Source: Candidatus Pantoea floridensis (GTDB taxonomy: Bacteria; Pseudomonadota; Gammaproteobacteria; Enterobacterales; Enterobacteriaceae). From it: DNA of 64,000 bases. Below are positions 8,285-15,690 of this stretch, in pieces. Numbering within the stretch: the stretch's first letter is position 1; every line of letters starts with the position of its first letter. Under the pieces are notes generated by a model. That model searched no databases. It saw only the letters and a list, made by a program, of their open reading frames with translations, and was not told the origin of the DNA. A program made the translations under genes and the position numbers. The stretch spans positions 186,001-250,000 of the forward strand of contig NZ_OCMY01000002.1 of the NCBI RefSeq assembly GCF_900215435.1, given 5' to 3'.

Positions 8285-8794
8285 ATGGAATTAGTTACAA
8301 CACACTTAGTATTGGAACCTTTCGAGCACGCACATTTTGACGGCCTGCGCTCGATGGAAAGCGATCCAGAGATAATGCGCTATATCAGCAATGGCATCGT
8401 GAAATCCCCTGAAGAGACGCGAGCCAATATTGAACGCGTTATGTTGCGCTGGCAGCAATACGGCTTTTCCTGGTGGGCGATGCGGGAAAAGGAGTCGCAT
8501 GAAGTGGTGGGGGCTGCATGTCTACAACATTTAGCCAATCAAGATGGCGCACCTCTGGAAATCGGCTGGCGTTTGAACGCGAATCATCACGGTAAAGGTT
8601 ACGCCACGGAAGCAGGCCGGGCGATTATTCAGTTTGCTGCTGAAAAGATAGGTGCAAAATATCTGGTCGCGGTTGCCGATCCCAAAAACACCGCCTCGCA
8701 GAAAGTGATGCAACGGCTAGGCATGAAATACAAAGCTATTGAGGAACATTACGATGTGCCATGTGTGGTGTATGAGCTACAAATAGCAGAGTGA
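8285..8794 (+). CDS. GNAT-family N-acetyltransferase
   Basis: A 169-aa acetyltransferase of the RimJ/RimL-like GNAT group. The sequence begins MELVTTHLVLEPFEHAHFDGL. It shows the acetyl-CoA-binding region around IGWRLNANHHGKGYATEAGRA (motif A, with the G-K-G-Y-A-T-E loop) and the late motif VADPKNTASQKVMQRLGMKY. The ATG at 8285 was chosen because GGAAGA precedes it and because a good promoter maps across the only upstream alternatives (TTG 8222, ATG 8261). Its stop overlaps a truncated TetR reading frame. The acceptor is unknown; small molecules, antibiotics or ribosomal proteins are all possible for this group. Confidence 0.88.
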   Translation: MELVTTHLVLEPFEHAHFDGLRSMESDPEIMRYISNGIVKSPEETRANIERVMLRWQQYGFSWWAMREKESHEVVGAACLQHLANQDGAPLEIGWRLNANHHGKGYATEAGRAIIQFAAEKIGAKYLVAVADPKNTASQKVMQRLGMKYKAIEEHYDVPCVVYELQIAE

Positions 8795-8930
8795 TGCTGA
8801 ACTTAACAAAACTGACAACTTACCCATTCGCCAACGTATGGCTCCGCCGGCAGCAGCTCATCAGCGTAGCGTTGAATGTGGTGCGTGAGCAGGGTAGTGA
8901 TGCGTTGACGTTGGGGCGCGAAATTCCGGA
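8794..8930 (+). pseudogene. Truncated TetR-family regulator (N-terminal fragment)
   Basis: The frame opening at 8794 reads a TetR-like N-terminus with RRQQLISVALNVVREQGSD at residues 17-35 and then ALTLGR, the first helix leading to the HTH. Homology stops at about 8925, just where the oppositely oriented phosphohexuloisomerase gene ends (8931). The helix-turn-helix itself and the ligand domain are missing, so this is a remnant left by an insertion or deletion rather than a working gene. The family call rests on about 25 residues. Confidence 0.55.
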
Positions 8931-9491
8931 CTACTCAAAATCAGCGTGTCGCTTAAACATGCTTTGGCTGGTCTCACCTAGCTGGTCCATAAGCTCAAGC
9001 ACGATCGCATCATAGACGATGAAGCAGAGTTGCTCAAAAGCCGAACCCATTGGCTGAGAGAAGTGTATTAGTTGACGATCGTTTTCCGTTTTCATCTTCC
9101 CCGGTAATACCAGCACGCTGCTTGCCAATTGGCCAATCGTCGAATCGGATTTCATGGTGATAAGCGCAACCTCAACTCCATTTTCAACGGCTTGATGCGC
9201 CAGACTTTTCAGACTCGAGGTTTCACCACTGCCTGAACCAATAATTAATAAATCACCTGGTTTAGAATGTGGGGATGAAATTTCGCCTACCACGCTAACC
9301 GAGAAGCCTAAATGCACTAAGCGATTAGCGAACGCCCGTATAGCAATGCCACTTCGCCCGGCCCCCTGTAGGAAAATGTGCTTTGCATTACGGATTTGAG
9401 AGATGAGTTTCATCGCCTGCGCGTTGTCGAGTTGCAACGCATTTTGTTCCAAATCTTTCAGAATAGCGATGGTGTGTGCCTGAAAACTCAT
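8931..9491 (-). CDS. hxlB: 6-phospho-3-hexuloisomerase-like SIS-domain protein
   Basis: A 186-aa SIS-fold isomerase. The phosphosugar-binding loops are GAGRSG (residues 43-48) and GSGSGETSS (85-93), and the C-terminus FEQLCFIVYDAIVLELMDQL followed by SQSMFKRHADFE is typical of HxlB/PHI enzymes. PHI interconverts 3-hexulose-6-phosphate and fructose-6-phosphate in the ribulose monophosphate formaldehyde pathway. No hexulose-phosphate synthase (hxlA) gene is adjacent, so here it is an orphan. It is bracketed by a TetR remnant and a HigA remnant, which suggests recent insertion. AAGGGGATC lies eight bases before the ATG. The gene name reflects similarity, not proven activity. Confidence 0.85.
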   Translation of the reverse strand: MSFQAHTIAILKDLEQNALQLDNAQAMKLISQIRNAKHIFLQGAGRSGIAIRAFANRLVHLGFSVSVVGEISSPHSKPGDLLIIGSGSGETSSLKSLAHQAVENGVEVALITMKSDSTIGQLASSVLVLPGKMKTENDRQLIHFSQPMGSAFEQLCFIVYDAIVLELMDQLGETSQSMFKRHADFE

Positions 9492-9592
9492 GAGTCATGA
9501 TCCCCTTTTGCTATCGTGCGTGCGCCATCCATAACGAGGACCGCAGCCTTACTAGCGACTGTTTTTTTACTCGTTGGCATAGCGAATTCCAT
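9488..9592 (-). CDS. Possible 34-aa leader ORF overlapping hxlB
   Basis: A short frame, MEFAMPTSKKTVASKAAVLV and 14 further residues, ends in a TGA that overlaps the hxlB start as ATGA (9488-9491). An internal ATG at 9580 preceded by GGAATTCGCT could be the real start, giving 30 aa. The product is basic at the N-terminus and resembles nothing I recognise with confidence. The exact ATGA overlap is the only argument for translation; it may be chance. Confidence 0.25.
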   Translation of the reverse strand: MEFAMPTSKKTVASKAAVLVMDGARTIAKGDHDS

Positions 9593-9610
9593 CTTTAAAC
9601 AGATACATCG

Positions 9611-9628
9611 TCAATTCATGTGAATTGA
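9611..9628. promoter_or_regulatory. 18-bp inverted repeat upstream of hxlB
   Basis: TCAATTCATGTGAATTGA has 8-base arms that pair perfectly around TG. It lies between hxlB and the HigA-type remnant, about 120 bases upstream of the hxlB start, and looks like an operator for a dimeric regulator. Which protein would bind is unknown; the HigA-type gene next door would be a candidate if it were intact. Confidence 0.4.
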
Positions 9629-9722
9629 CATCTCTGCCAATTCACTCAAAAGAGTAACCTTTTTCTACTCCCTTGGCATATCAAGACAGGGGTTATCTTT
9701 TGGATTTGTGACATTTTTCCGT

Positions 9723-9881
9723 ATGGTCCAGATGGGGCTGACGGCCAAAGATTTGGCACCGGCAATTGGTCGGCAGAATCGCGTATATGAAGTGCTTAAC
9801 CGCAAACGCGAGCTTACGCTTCCAATGATTCGCAATCTGCACAAACAGTTCAATATTCCGCTTGAAAGCCTTGTTGGCTGA
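9723..9881 (+). pseudogene. HigA-type antitoxin, C-terminal fragment
   Basis: A 52-residue frame reads MGLTAKDLAPAIGRQNRVYE from residue 4 and then LTLPMIRNLHKQFNIPLESL, which is the Xre-type helix-turn-helix and tail of HigA antitoxins. Intact proteins of this class are about 120-140 aa and have an extra N-terminal region before the HTH. Here the upstream frame stays open but loses resemblance, and no higB toxin gene is present on either side. It is followed by a good terminator, so it marks the true end of a former toxin-antitoxin operon. Confidence 0.6.
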
Positions 9882-9896
9882 AAGTGCGGGAAATAA

Positions 9897-9927
9897 TAAA
9901 AAACCGGCTATCACAACCGGTTTTTTT
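9897..9927 (+). terminator. Rho-independent terminator after the HigA remnant
   Basis: AAAAAACCGG, a 9-base loop and CCGGTTTTTTT form a short GC stem extended by A-T pairs and ending in seven Ts. It lies 16 bases past the antitoxin remnant stop and works for rightward transcription, with a possible leftward function from the A-run. Confidence 0.8.
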
Positions 9928-10391
9928 ATGGCTGCAATCTGAAGAGTGCTGCGCACAATGAAGATTGAAAAAAACATCACGGTGGCGCGGTGCTTACGGC
10001 AAGCATCAGAACGTACTGCAAACGGCGCATCCGGTCACGGGTGTTTCTTTATCCGTTACGCTACGCGAAAGTTTGCGGGCCAATGTACTGCAAACGCACC
10101 AGAATTCACGTAGCGACGCCATCACCAACGCGGCAAAACCGGCAGGGAAGGTGCGAAGTAAAATTTATTTATAGCTGTGGCTGTTTGTAGTTGAAATCAA
10201 AACGGACAGAAGCGAATCCAACTGCATCAGACAGGATAATTGCGTATTACCACTCTTGGATCCTTTTGCGCCCAAGCCATTTAACATAATCATGATTATG
10301 CGCACTTAATGCTTCGGCGTCGCTACGTGAAAGTTATCTTAGTTTCGCACCATGTTCACCACAGAAATATCGCAGCAGCGTCACCGCGTTC
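9928..10391. other. Gene-free stretch with short direct repeats and a palindrome
   Basis: No convincing gene is seen in these 464 bases. GTACTGCAAACG occurs twice in direct orientation (10013-10024 and 10085-10096), and CATAATCATGATTATG at 10285-10300 is a perfect 16-base palindrome. Open frames of 66-80 codons exist but have no ribosome sites or family resemblance. The region continues the scarred accessory segment that begins at about 8790. Confidence 0.5.
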
Positions 10392-11048
10392 TCATCGGTG
10401 TGCCTGCTCGAAAATGTCTTCTTTTTCAAGCACCTTTTTCGGGCTGCCATATCTAACCGCATTAAGCATAGCAATGCCTATTTCCTCGGTTGTCAGGATG
10501 GCGCGGGGGAAAATCAACTTCAGGACAGGAAGAATCGGCGTCATCAGTTGATAAAAAATACGATAGCTCGCCGTTTTGGAACGAACGCCCTTCATGGGCC
10601 GGATTATGGCTGGGCGATACATCAGCGCTGAATGGAATCCGATCGCAAGCAGTGCGTTCTCGGTTTTTCCTTTAACCCGCGCCCACATAATTTTGCCATT
10701 TTCACTGCTGTCTGTACCGGCACCGGAAACATAGACAAACGTCATGCGAGGGTTTGATTGTGCCAGTTTAGCGGCGATGTTCAAGGTTAAATCAAAGGTC
10801 AGCTTGCTGTATTGTTCCTCGGTCATACCTGCGGCACTGACGCCAAGACAAAAAAAACAGGCATCATAATCACGGCTATTCATCTCTACAGACAGATCTG
10901 CGGTGATGAGCTGTCGCAGTTTGGGGTGATTTTGAGAGATTGCTGCGCGCACCACGACGGTTACGGATTCCACGTCTTCTGCCCGCAAGCATTCAAGCAA
11001 TACGCCCTGGCCAACCATGCCCGATGCCCCGTAAATTAATAGGTTCAC
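10392..11048 (-). CDS. NAD(P)-binding atypical SDR (NmrA/HTATIP2-like epimerase)
   Basis: A 218-aa Rossmann-fold protein with the N-terminal dinucleotide motif GASGMVG at residues 7-13 and the later YVSGAGTDSSE region typical of atypical short-chain dehydrogenases. The canonical Tyr-x-x-x-Lys pair of classical SDRs is not evident. Translation starts at GTG with AGGAG seven bases upstream. It lies 73 bases downstream of the aldehyde dehydrogenase on the same strand and may be co-transcribed with it under the TetR gene. A role in redox handling of a small carbonyl compound is inferred from that context only. Confidence 0.75.
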   Translation of the reverse strand: MNLLIYGASGMVGQGVLLECLRAEDVESVTVVVRAAISQNHPKLRQLITADLSVEMNSRDYDACFFCLGVSAAGMTEEQYSKLTFDLTLNIAAKLAQSNPRMTFVYVSGAGTDSSENGKIMWARVKGKTENALLAIGFHSALMYRPAIIRPMKGVRSKTASYRIFYQLMTPILPVLKLIFPRAILTTEEIGIAMLNAVRYGSPKKVLEKEDIFEQAHR

Positions 11049-11121
11049 TTATTTGCTCCTGATTAGCCGGGCTGACCCGGCTCATTAACTAACACTCTTC
11101 ACCGACGCTTTTTTCGGCAAA

Positions 11122-12534
11122 TTAAGCAATGGTTTTGTATTCCAGATACGCCCCGATGCCATACATGCCATTTTCCCGGCCAAGACCAGACTGCCTGGTA
11201 CCGCCAAACGGAGCAAAAGGCGTATGTACAAATGTATTAATTGATACCATCCCTGTATCCAGCTGATCGGCAATGTGCTTCGCACGCTGGCGGTTTTCAC
11301 TGCTGACATATCCCGCAAGGCCATAAGGTGAATCATTAGCAATCGCTATAGCTTCGTCGTCGGTTTTGTAGGGAATAACGCAGAGAACCGGTCCGAAAAT
11401 CTCTTCCCTTGCGATCGTCATCTGATTCGTGACATCGACAAAAATAGTGGGTTTCACAAAGTTTCCCGCCTCTAACCCATCAGGATGTCCTGCTCCGCCG
11501 GCAATCACTTTCGCACCCTCATCGATCCCTTTCTGAATATAGTCCTGAACGCGCTGGTATTGCTTTTGTGAGATCATCGGCCCAATGGCAGTATCGTTCT
11601 CATGCGGCATACCCACTTTAATCTGATCAATAGCCTGCTTCAGGGCCGTGGTGATCTCATTCTGACGGCTTGCAGGAACCAAAATGCGCGTTCCGGCAAT
11701 GCACGCTTGTCCGCTGTTGAGAAAACCTGTCGCAAGAATAAAAGGTACCGCCTTATTTAAATCCGCATCGTCCAGTACGATATGGGCCGATTTGCCGCCA
11801 AGTTCCAGCGTCACGCGTTTCATGGTCTGCGCGCTGAGGGCTGCAATACTTTTCCCCACTGCGGTTGAACCGGTAAACGAAATCTTGGCGATGTCTGGAT
11901 TTTGCGACAGCTCAACGCCTACAACATCCCCTCGCCCGTTGACCATATTAATCAATCCGGCGGGCAAACCTGCGGCATGAACACACTCCATAATCACCTG
12001 GGTTTGAATGGCACTCATTTCACTGGGCTTGGTGACCACCGTGCATCCGGCAGCTAATGCCGTCGCCGTTTTGTTGCAGAAATAAATAATGTTCGCGTTC
12101 CAGGGCGTGATGTGTGCGGCAACGCCGATGGGATTACGTGAAACTTCCGCTTCACCGACCTTTTCGGTGAAAGCCATGTTTAGCAGGCTCTCTTTTGCGC
12201 TGAGAATCGCGTCAGCAGAAGCTTTTACCAGGAACTGCGCCATCTGAATTGGGCCGCCATACTCGGTCACAAAAGCTTCCACGTGATCATCCTGCCTTGC
12301 CATGATCGCATCATGAAATCGCTGCAGGTAGGCGGCGCGTTCTTCCTTCGTCGATTGCGAATAGCTCTGAAATGCCTGTTTTGCCGCCGCAATGGCCCGC
12401 CGCGTATCTTCTTCATTTCCCAGTACTACGCTGCCAATCACTTCATTTGTCGATGGACTTAAGAGTTCAAATTTCTCCTGGCCAATGGAATCGGTGAACG
12501 TACCATTAATGTAATGTTGAGTGATGTGTTTCAT
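11122..12534 (-). CDS. NAD(P)-dependent aldehyde dehydrogenase
   Basis: A 470-aa aldehyde dehydrogenase that oxidises an aldehyde to the acid. Catalytic residues are present: Asn146 (ITPWNANI), Glu244 (VTLELGGKS) and the nucleophile Cys278 (NSGQACIAG); the cofactor-binding ISFTGSTAVGK sits at 218-228. The length is normal for the family. AGGAGAAATAGG precedes the ATG. The promoter region carries a 20-base operator-like element (12558-12577) that matches one in front of the tetR gene just upstream, so repression by that TetR and induction by an aldehyde-related ligand is likely. The substrate is unknown. Confidence 0.93.
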   Translation of the reverse strand: MKHITQHYINGTFTDSIGQEKFELLSPSTNEVIGSVVLGNEEDTRRAIAAAKQAFQSYSQSTKEERAAYLQRFHDAIMARQDDHVEAFVTEYGGPIQMAQFLVKASADAILSAKESLLNMAFTEKVGEAEVSRNPIGVAAHITPWNANIIYFCNKTATALAAGCTVVTKPSEMSAIQTQVIMECVHAAGLPAGLINMVNGRGDVVGVELSQNPDIAKISFTGSTAVGKSIAALSAQTMKRVTLELGGKSAHIVLDDADLNKAVPFILATGFLNSGQACIAGTRILVPASRQNEITTALKQAIDQIKVGMPHENDTAIGPMISQKQYQRVQDYIQKGIDEGAKVIAGGAGHPDGLEAGNFVKPTIFVDVTNQMTIAREEIFGPVLCVIPYKTDDEAIAIANDSPYGLAGYVSSENRQRAKHIADQLDTGMVSINTFVHTPFAPFGGTRQSGLGRENGMYGIGAYLEYKTIA

Positions 12535-12557
12535 CCTATTTCTCCTATGCGCAGATA

Positions 12558-12577
12558 ATGATTAACTAGTCAGTCAT
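12558..12577. promoter_or_regulatory. TetR operator candidate at the aldehyde dehydrogenase promoter
   Basis: ATGATTAACTAGTCAGTCAT lies 24 bases upstream of the dehydrogenase ATG. Its reverse complement matches the element at 13174-13193 in 17 of 20 positions, and the core around CTAG is palindromic. Confidence 0.6.
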
Positions 12578-12596
12578 TTATAGATTAAGCTAAAGG

Positions 12597-13160
12597 CTAA
12601 ATGCCTGTCGCTCTTGCGAACATATTGAACCCTGCTTCGGTTAATGCTTTTTTATCGTTTGGCGATTGCAACACAAAATCGATGGTTGATTCCGCCAGAG
12701 AAGCCATGACCGACGTGATAAATTCCACATTGTCACAAATGCCGGTGGTACCCAGTTCTGCCAGCATGATGTTAATCGCCTCAAACATAACGGCAGACTG
12801 CGCCCTCACTTCAGCAGTTACCACCCGCGACACCGACAGTTGCTGCAGTGTTGCGCGCTGTTCAGGATGGGCACATGCCCATTCGATATAAGCCATCCAG
12901 ACATGATATGCCCTCTCTCTGATAGCAGACTGGAGAGGAAAACCGCGCATCAGCGCCTCAGCAACATCCGTTTTGATCGCCAGATAAAGTTGATTGAGCA
13001 ACGTCACTTTGTCCGGAAAATAGGTGAAAAGTGAGCCAGACGAAATCCCTGCTTCACGGGCAATCAGAGCCGTTGTGGCACCCAACCCTTCCTCAGGGAT
13101 AATTCGTAATGCCGCCATTAAAATGGCTCTACGTTTTTCTTCGTCAAGTGGCCTTGCCAT
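12597..13160 (-). CDS. TetR-family repressor of the aldehyde dehydrogenase operon
   Basis: A 187-aa TetR-type regulator. The N-terminal HTH covers about residues 10-55 (GATTALIAREAGISSGSLFT then YFPDKVTLLNQL), followed by an all-helical ligand domain without recognisable relatives. It lies 62 bases upstream of the aldehyde dehydrogenase on the same strand. Near-identical 20-base elements flank it, one before its own start and one before the dehydrogenase, which suggests autoregulation plus separate control of the enzyme promoter. AAGGTGTTTGT precedes the ATG. The inducer is unknown. Confidence 0.9.
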   Translation of the reverse strand: MARPLDEEKRRAILMAALRIIPEEGLGATTALIAREAGISSGSLFTYFPDKVTLLNQLYLAIKTDVAEALMRGFPLQSAIRERAYHVWMAYIEWACAHPEQRATLQQLSVSRVVTAEVRAQSAVMFEAINIMLAELGTTGICDNVEFITSVMASLAESTIDFVLQSPNDKKALTEAGFNMFARATGI

Positions 13161-13173
13161 ACAAACACCTTAA

Positions 13174-13193
13174 ATGAGTGATTAGTCAATCAT
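13174..13193. promoter_or_regulatory. TetR operator candidate at the tetR promoter
   Basis: ATGAGTGATTAGTCAATCAT lies 13 bases before the tetR ATG. It pairs with the inverted copy at 12558-12577 (17 of 20 identical), as expected for one repressor acting at two promoters. Confidence 0.6.
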
Positions 13194-13316
13194 AATGAAC
13201 TTTTGAAACAATGCAAGTGAATGCTTTTCCTTACACTTTTTAATAGTGCATTTATTTACGATGGCTATGCTCAATTCGGGCTTAATGTGCCTATTAACAT
13301 AATGAGGAAAAATCCA

Positions 13317-13538
13317 GTGCGTAAACTCTCACTAATTGTACTTACCGCAGGTATCTTGATGTCCGTAACGTCTCAGGTTGAGGCGAAAGGATGTTTGAAA
13401 GGTGCCGCTGTGGGCGGCGTGGCTGGTCATATGGCGCATCATGGCGTTGCAGGTGCTGCAGCTGGCTGTGCAGTGGGTCATCACATGGCCAATAAAAAGC
13501 AGAAAGAGGCTGACAGCAAAAAGCAGCAATCTCAGTAA
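13317..13538 (+). CDS. Small exported glycine-zipper protein
   Basis: A 73-aa protein with a Sec signal peptide (RKLSLIVLTAGILMSVTSQ, cleavage likely after VEA) and a short mature part rich in small residues, GAAVGGVAGHMAHHGVAGAA with a G-x-x-x-G rhythm, then a Lys/Gln-rich tail. Glycine-zipper segments insert in or associate with membranes. The GTG start at 13317 was chosen because GAGGA lies eight bases upstream; the in-frame ATG at 13302 overlaps that site. Two Cys residues (in KGCLK and AAGCAVG) could form a disulphide. Function unknown. Confidence 0.7.
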   Translation: MRKLSLIVLTAGILMSVTSQVEAKGCLKGAAVGGVAGHMAHHGVAGAAAGCAVGHHMANKKQKEADSKKQQSQ

Positions 13539-13548
13539 GTTAGTTGGG

Positions 13549-13583
13549 CCGCCAGCTTCAGCGCGTCGGGCTGCAGCTGGCGG
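13549..13583. terminator. Stem-loop between convergent small genes
   Basis: CCGCCAGCT and AGCTGGCGG form a 9-bp GC-rich stem around a 17-base loop, followed by ATTTAAG. It lies just past the glycine-zipper gene and before the end of the convergent membrane-protein gene, and could serve both directions, although the T-run is short. Confidence 0.5.
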
Positions 13584-13593
13584 ATTTAAGCCG

Positions 13594-13854
13594 TCACACT
13601 TTCCCCAGCCAATATAACGTTGCTACAGGCAGCATAAATATCAGCAAAAACAGAGGCAATTCTTCACCAAAGCTATATCCGGCCTGAGTCATTCCAGCGA
13701 TAAGATTGGTTAACGAGACAGCGAACCACATCAAAGTAAATAGTGCTGGAAACAGCATTGCAACTGCCGGATAGATTGCGGAAAACAAGCGAACCAGCAA
13801 ATAACACGCCCCCGCCAGCAGATAGCCACAGAGTAAAAATAGCAGCGTTCGCAT
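13594..13854 (-). CDS. Small hydrophobic membrane protein, unknown function
   Basis: An 86-aa protein made almost wholly of three hydrophobic segments (residues about 3-22, 28-50 and 65-84), consistent with an inner-membrane protein with short loops. No family is recognised. It lies 28 bases downstream of an SDR gene on the same strand and may be co-transcribed with it. Continuous codon use and the membrane pattern support a real gene, but no partner or activity can be named. Confidence 0.55.
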   Translation of the reverse strand: MRTLLFLLCGYLLAGACYLLVRLFSAIYPAVAMLFPALFTLMWFAVSLTNLIAGMTQAGYSFGEELPLFLLIFMLPVATLYWLGKV

Positions 13855-13882
13855 CGTAGCCTCCAGCCCGCTTTTACCACCG

Positions 13883-14782
13883 CTAACGTATGCTCGGCCT
13901 TAACAGCGCATCTAACCCAATACGCTGCAAAAACTGTTTGCGAATACGATCGGCCACCGCATTCACCACTTCCGCACCGTCATCAGAGGGATCAACATGT
14001 ACGCGGAACGGACGTTTACCCGCAGGCGCGTTGACGATACCGACCATTGCCGCCGCAACATCGGCAACATCCGCATCCGCCGGTTCACATTCTGCAAGGC
14101 CCTTTAATGCTTGTTCACTTAGTCCTGCGGTGGGACCGGTGAGGTTATATTCACGCTCGCGATCGCTATCAGCCGGTTTACCTGAATGGAGAAAGTGATT
14201 AGTCCCTTTGGTGAAGGCTCCAGGCACAATAATCGACGACTCAATTCCCCACAGCGCTAATTCTGCCGCATAGCTAACAGCCACGGCATCCATCGCCGCT
14301 TTCGCCGCAAAATAGGGGGCGAGATAAGGTGGCGTTCCGCCACGGGTACTGCTGCTGCCAACCCACAGCAGCAGGCCATTTCTTTGCGTACGCATGTGCG
14401 GAAGTGCAGCCCGGTTTACCCGCTGGGTACCAAGGACATTGATGTCATAAAGCTGTGAGAATTGTTCCGGCAAGAAGGCTTCCGCTGGCCCGTATGCCAT
14501 ATGTCCAGCATTGTGGACCACGACATCTAATCGTCCCTGCTCGGCAATAATTCTGGCGATCGCTGCATCGGCTGAATCCTGTGACTGCACATCCAATTCA
14601 ATCGCCTGCATATTTACACCCTGTGTCTTCGCGTACTGCAGTGTGCTCTCAACTTGCGCTGCGTTACGCCCTTTGGTGTCGCGCATACTGGCGTAGACAA
14701 TGTGCCCGGCATGGGCGAATGCACGACAGGATAAGGCGCCAAAACCGCTCGACGCGCCGGTAACCAGAATGACTTGTTGCAT
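13883..14782 (-). CDS. Short-chain dehydrogenase/reductase
   Basis: A 299-aa classical-type SDR. Cofactor motif TGASSGFG is at residues 8-15, the NAG motif is at 91-93 (VVHNAGHM), and the catalytic Tyr157-x-x-x-Lys161 (PYFAAK) follows a Ser around 143 (WVGSSS). The C-terminal extension beyond about residue 250 is longer than in minimal SDRs. The start at 14782 is supported by AGGAGCATATT; a longer frame has no ribosome site. It lies 28 bases downstream of a second SDR gene on the same strand, so the two are probably one operon facing a divergent LysR gene. Confidence 0.9.
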   Translation of the reverse strand: MQQVILVTGASSGFGALSCRAFAHAGHIVYASMRDTKGRNAAQVESTLQYAKTQGVNMQAIELDVQSQDSADAAIARIIAEQGRLDVVVHNAGHMAYGPAEAFLPEQFSQLYDINVLGTQRVNRAALPHMRTQRNGLLLWVGSSSTRGGTPPYLAPYFAAKAAMDAVAVSYAAELALWGIESSIIVPGAFTKGTNHFLHSGKPADSDREREYNLTGPTAGLSEQALKGLAECEPADADVADVAAAMVGIVNAPAGKRPFRVHVDPSDDGAEVVNAVADRIRKQFLQRIGLDALLRPSIR

Positions 14783-14810
14783 AATATGCTCCTGCTTGCA
14801 GATCCGCCGA

Positions 14811-15548
14811 TTAGGCGAAACCGCCGTTAACACGAATCACTTGCGAATTAATCCAGCTCCCGTCAGCGCTCGCCAGCATGGCAACCGCACTGGCGATCTC
14901 TCCAGGCGTACCGATACGTTCCAGCGGCGCCAGTTTAGCGATAGCGGCGATTTGCTCTTCGCTCTTACCGTTAAAGAACAGATCGGTGCCGGTCGGCCCA
15001 GGCGCGACGGCATTGACGGTGATGTTGCGACCACGCAATTCGTTGGCCAGTACATGAACCAGGCCTTCCACCCCCGCTTTGGACGCGATATAAGGACCGT
15101 AAGCCGGGAACGATTTTGCGATCACGCTTGTCGACAAGGCGATGATGTGACCACCCTCGCTCACGGATTCGGCGGCGTTCGCCAACATCAGAAAAGCGCC
15201 GCGCAAATTGGTGTTGATGGTTTTATCGAAGTCGGCAAGACCGGCTGGCGTGATCTTTACCATCGGCATAATTCCCGCGCTGTGTACCACAACGTCCAGA
15301 CTACCGGTAAAGGTTTTGGCTTCACTGAACAGGTGGCGAACATCCGCTTCGTTTGCTACATCGCCTTGAATCGCGATGGCTTTGCCGCCTTTAGCGATGA
15401 TGCCCTGCACGGTTTCCTGTGCAGCGCTGGCGTTGCCGGCATAGTTCACGATCACAGAAAATCCATCCTGTGCCAGACGCTCAACAATCGCCCGGCCAAT
15501 ACCGCGAGAGGCGCCCGTTACCAGGGCTGTTTTCGTTACAGAACTCAT
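14811..15548 (-). CDS. SDR-family oxidoreductase (FabG-like)
   Basis: A 245-aa classical SDR with TGASRGIG at residues 11-18, NAG-equivalent HSAGIM at 89-94, Ser139/Ser141 and the catalytic Tyr153-x-x-x-Lys157 (GPYIASK). It ends with the common motif INSQVIRVNGGFA. Length and motifs match NADPH-preferring 3-ketoacyl-ACP-reductase-like enzymes acting on small ketones. The start at 15548 has GGGAGAAACAC upstream. A LysR gene is divergently transcribed 142 bases away and is the likely regulator, a frequent pairing for this group. Substrate unknown. Confidence 0.92.
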   Translation of the reverse strand: MSSVTKTALVTGASRGIGRAIVERLAQDGFSVIVNYAGNASAAQETVQGIIAKGGKAIAIQGDVANEADVRHLFSEAKTFTGSLDVVVHSAGIMPMVKITPAGLADFDKTINTNLRGAFLMLANAAESVSEGGHIIALSTSVIAKSFPAYGPYIASKAGVEGLVHVLANELRGRNITVNAVAPGPTGTDLFFNGKSEEQIAAIAKLAPLERIGTPGEIASAVAMLASADGSWINSQVIRVNGGFA

Positions 15549-15690
15549 GTGTTTCTCCCAATGTGAAGGTAATGACTCACGCATCCGCGTGCTGTGAAAT
15601 CCATACTAATGCTTTATAAATAGAGATAAAGCTGGCTAAATTGATATGATAATTCCGTTTTCGTTAATAATTAGCGTGTGAGAAAAGATA

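Noticed and set aside
9965..10190. Two overlapping plus-strand frames of 66-69 codons
   Set aside because: They have no ribosome site, unusual Arg/Cys-rich composition and overlap each other in different frames; treated as noncoding.
13594..13854. Considered as antisense noise
   Set aside because: Rejection withdrawn: the clear three-helix pattern and position after the SDR gene support it, so it is kept as a low-confidence gene.
14700..15566. 288-codon open frame on the plus strand
   Set aside because: It is the reverse complement of a well-supported SDR gene (14811-15548) with all its motifs; the antisense product resembles nothing and has no ribosome site.
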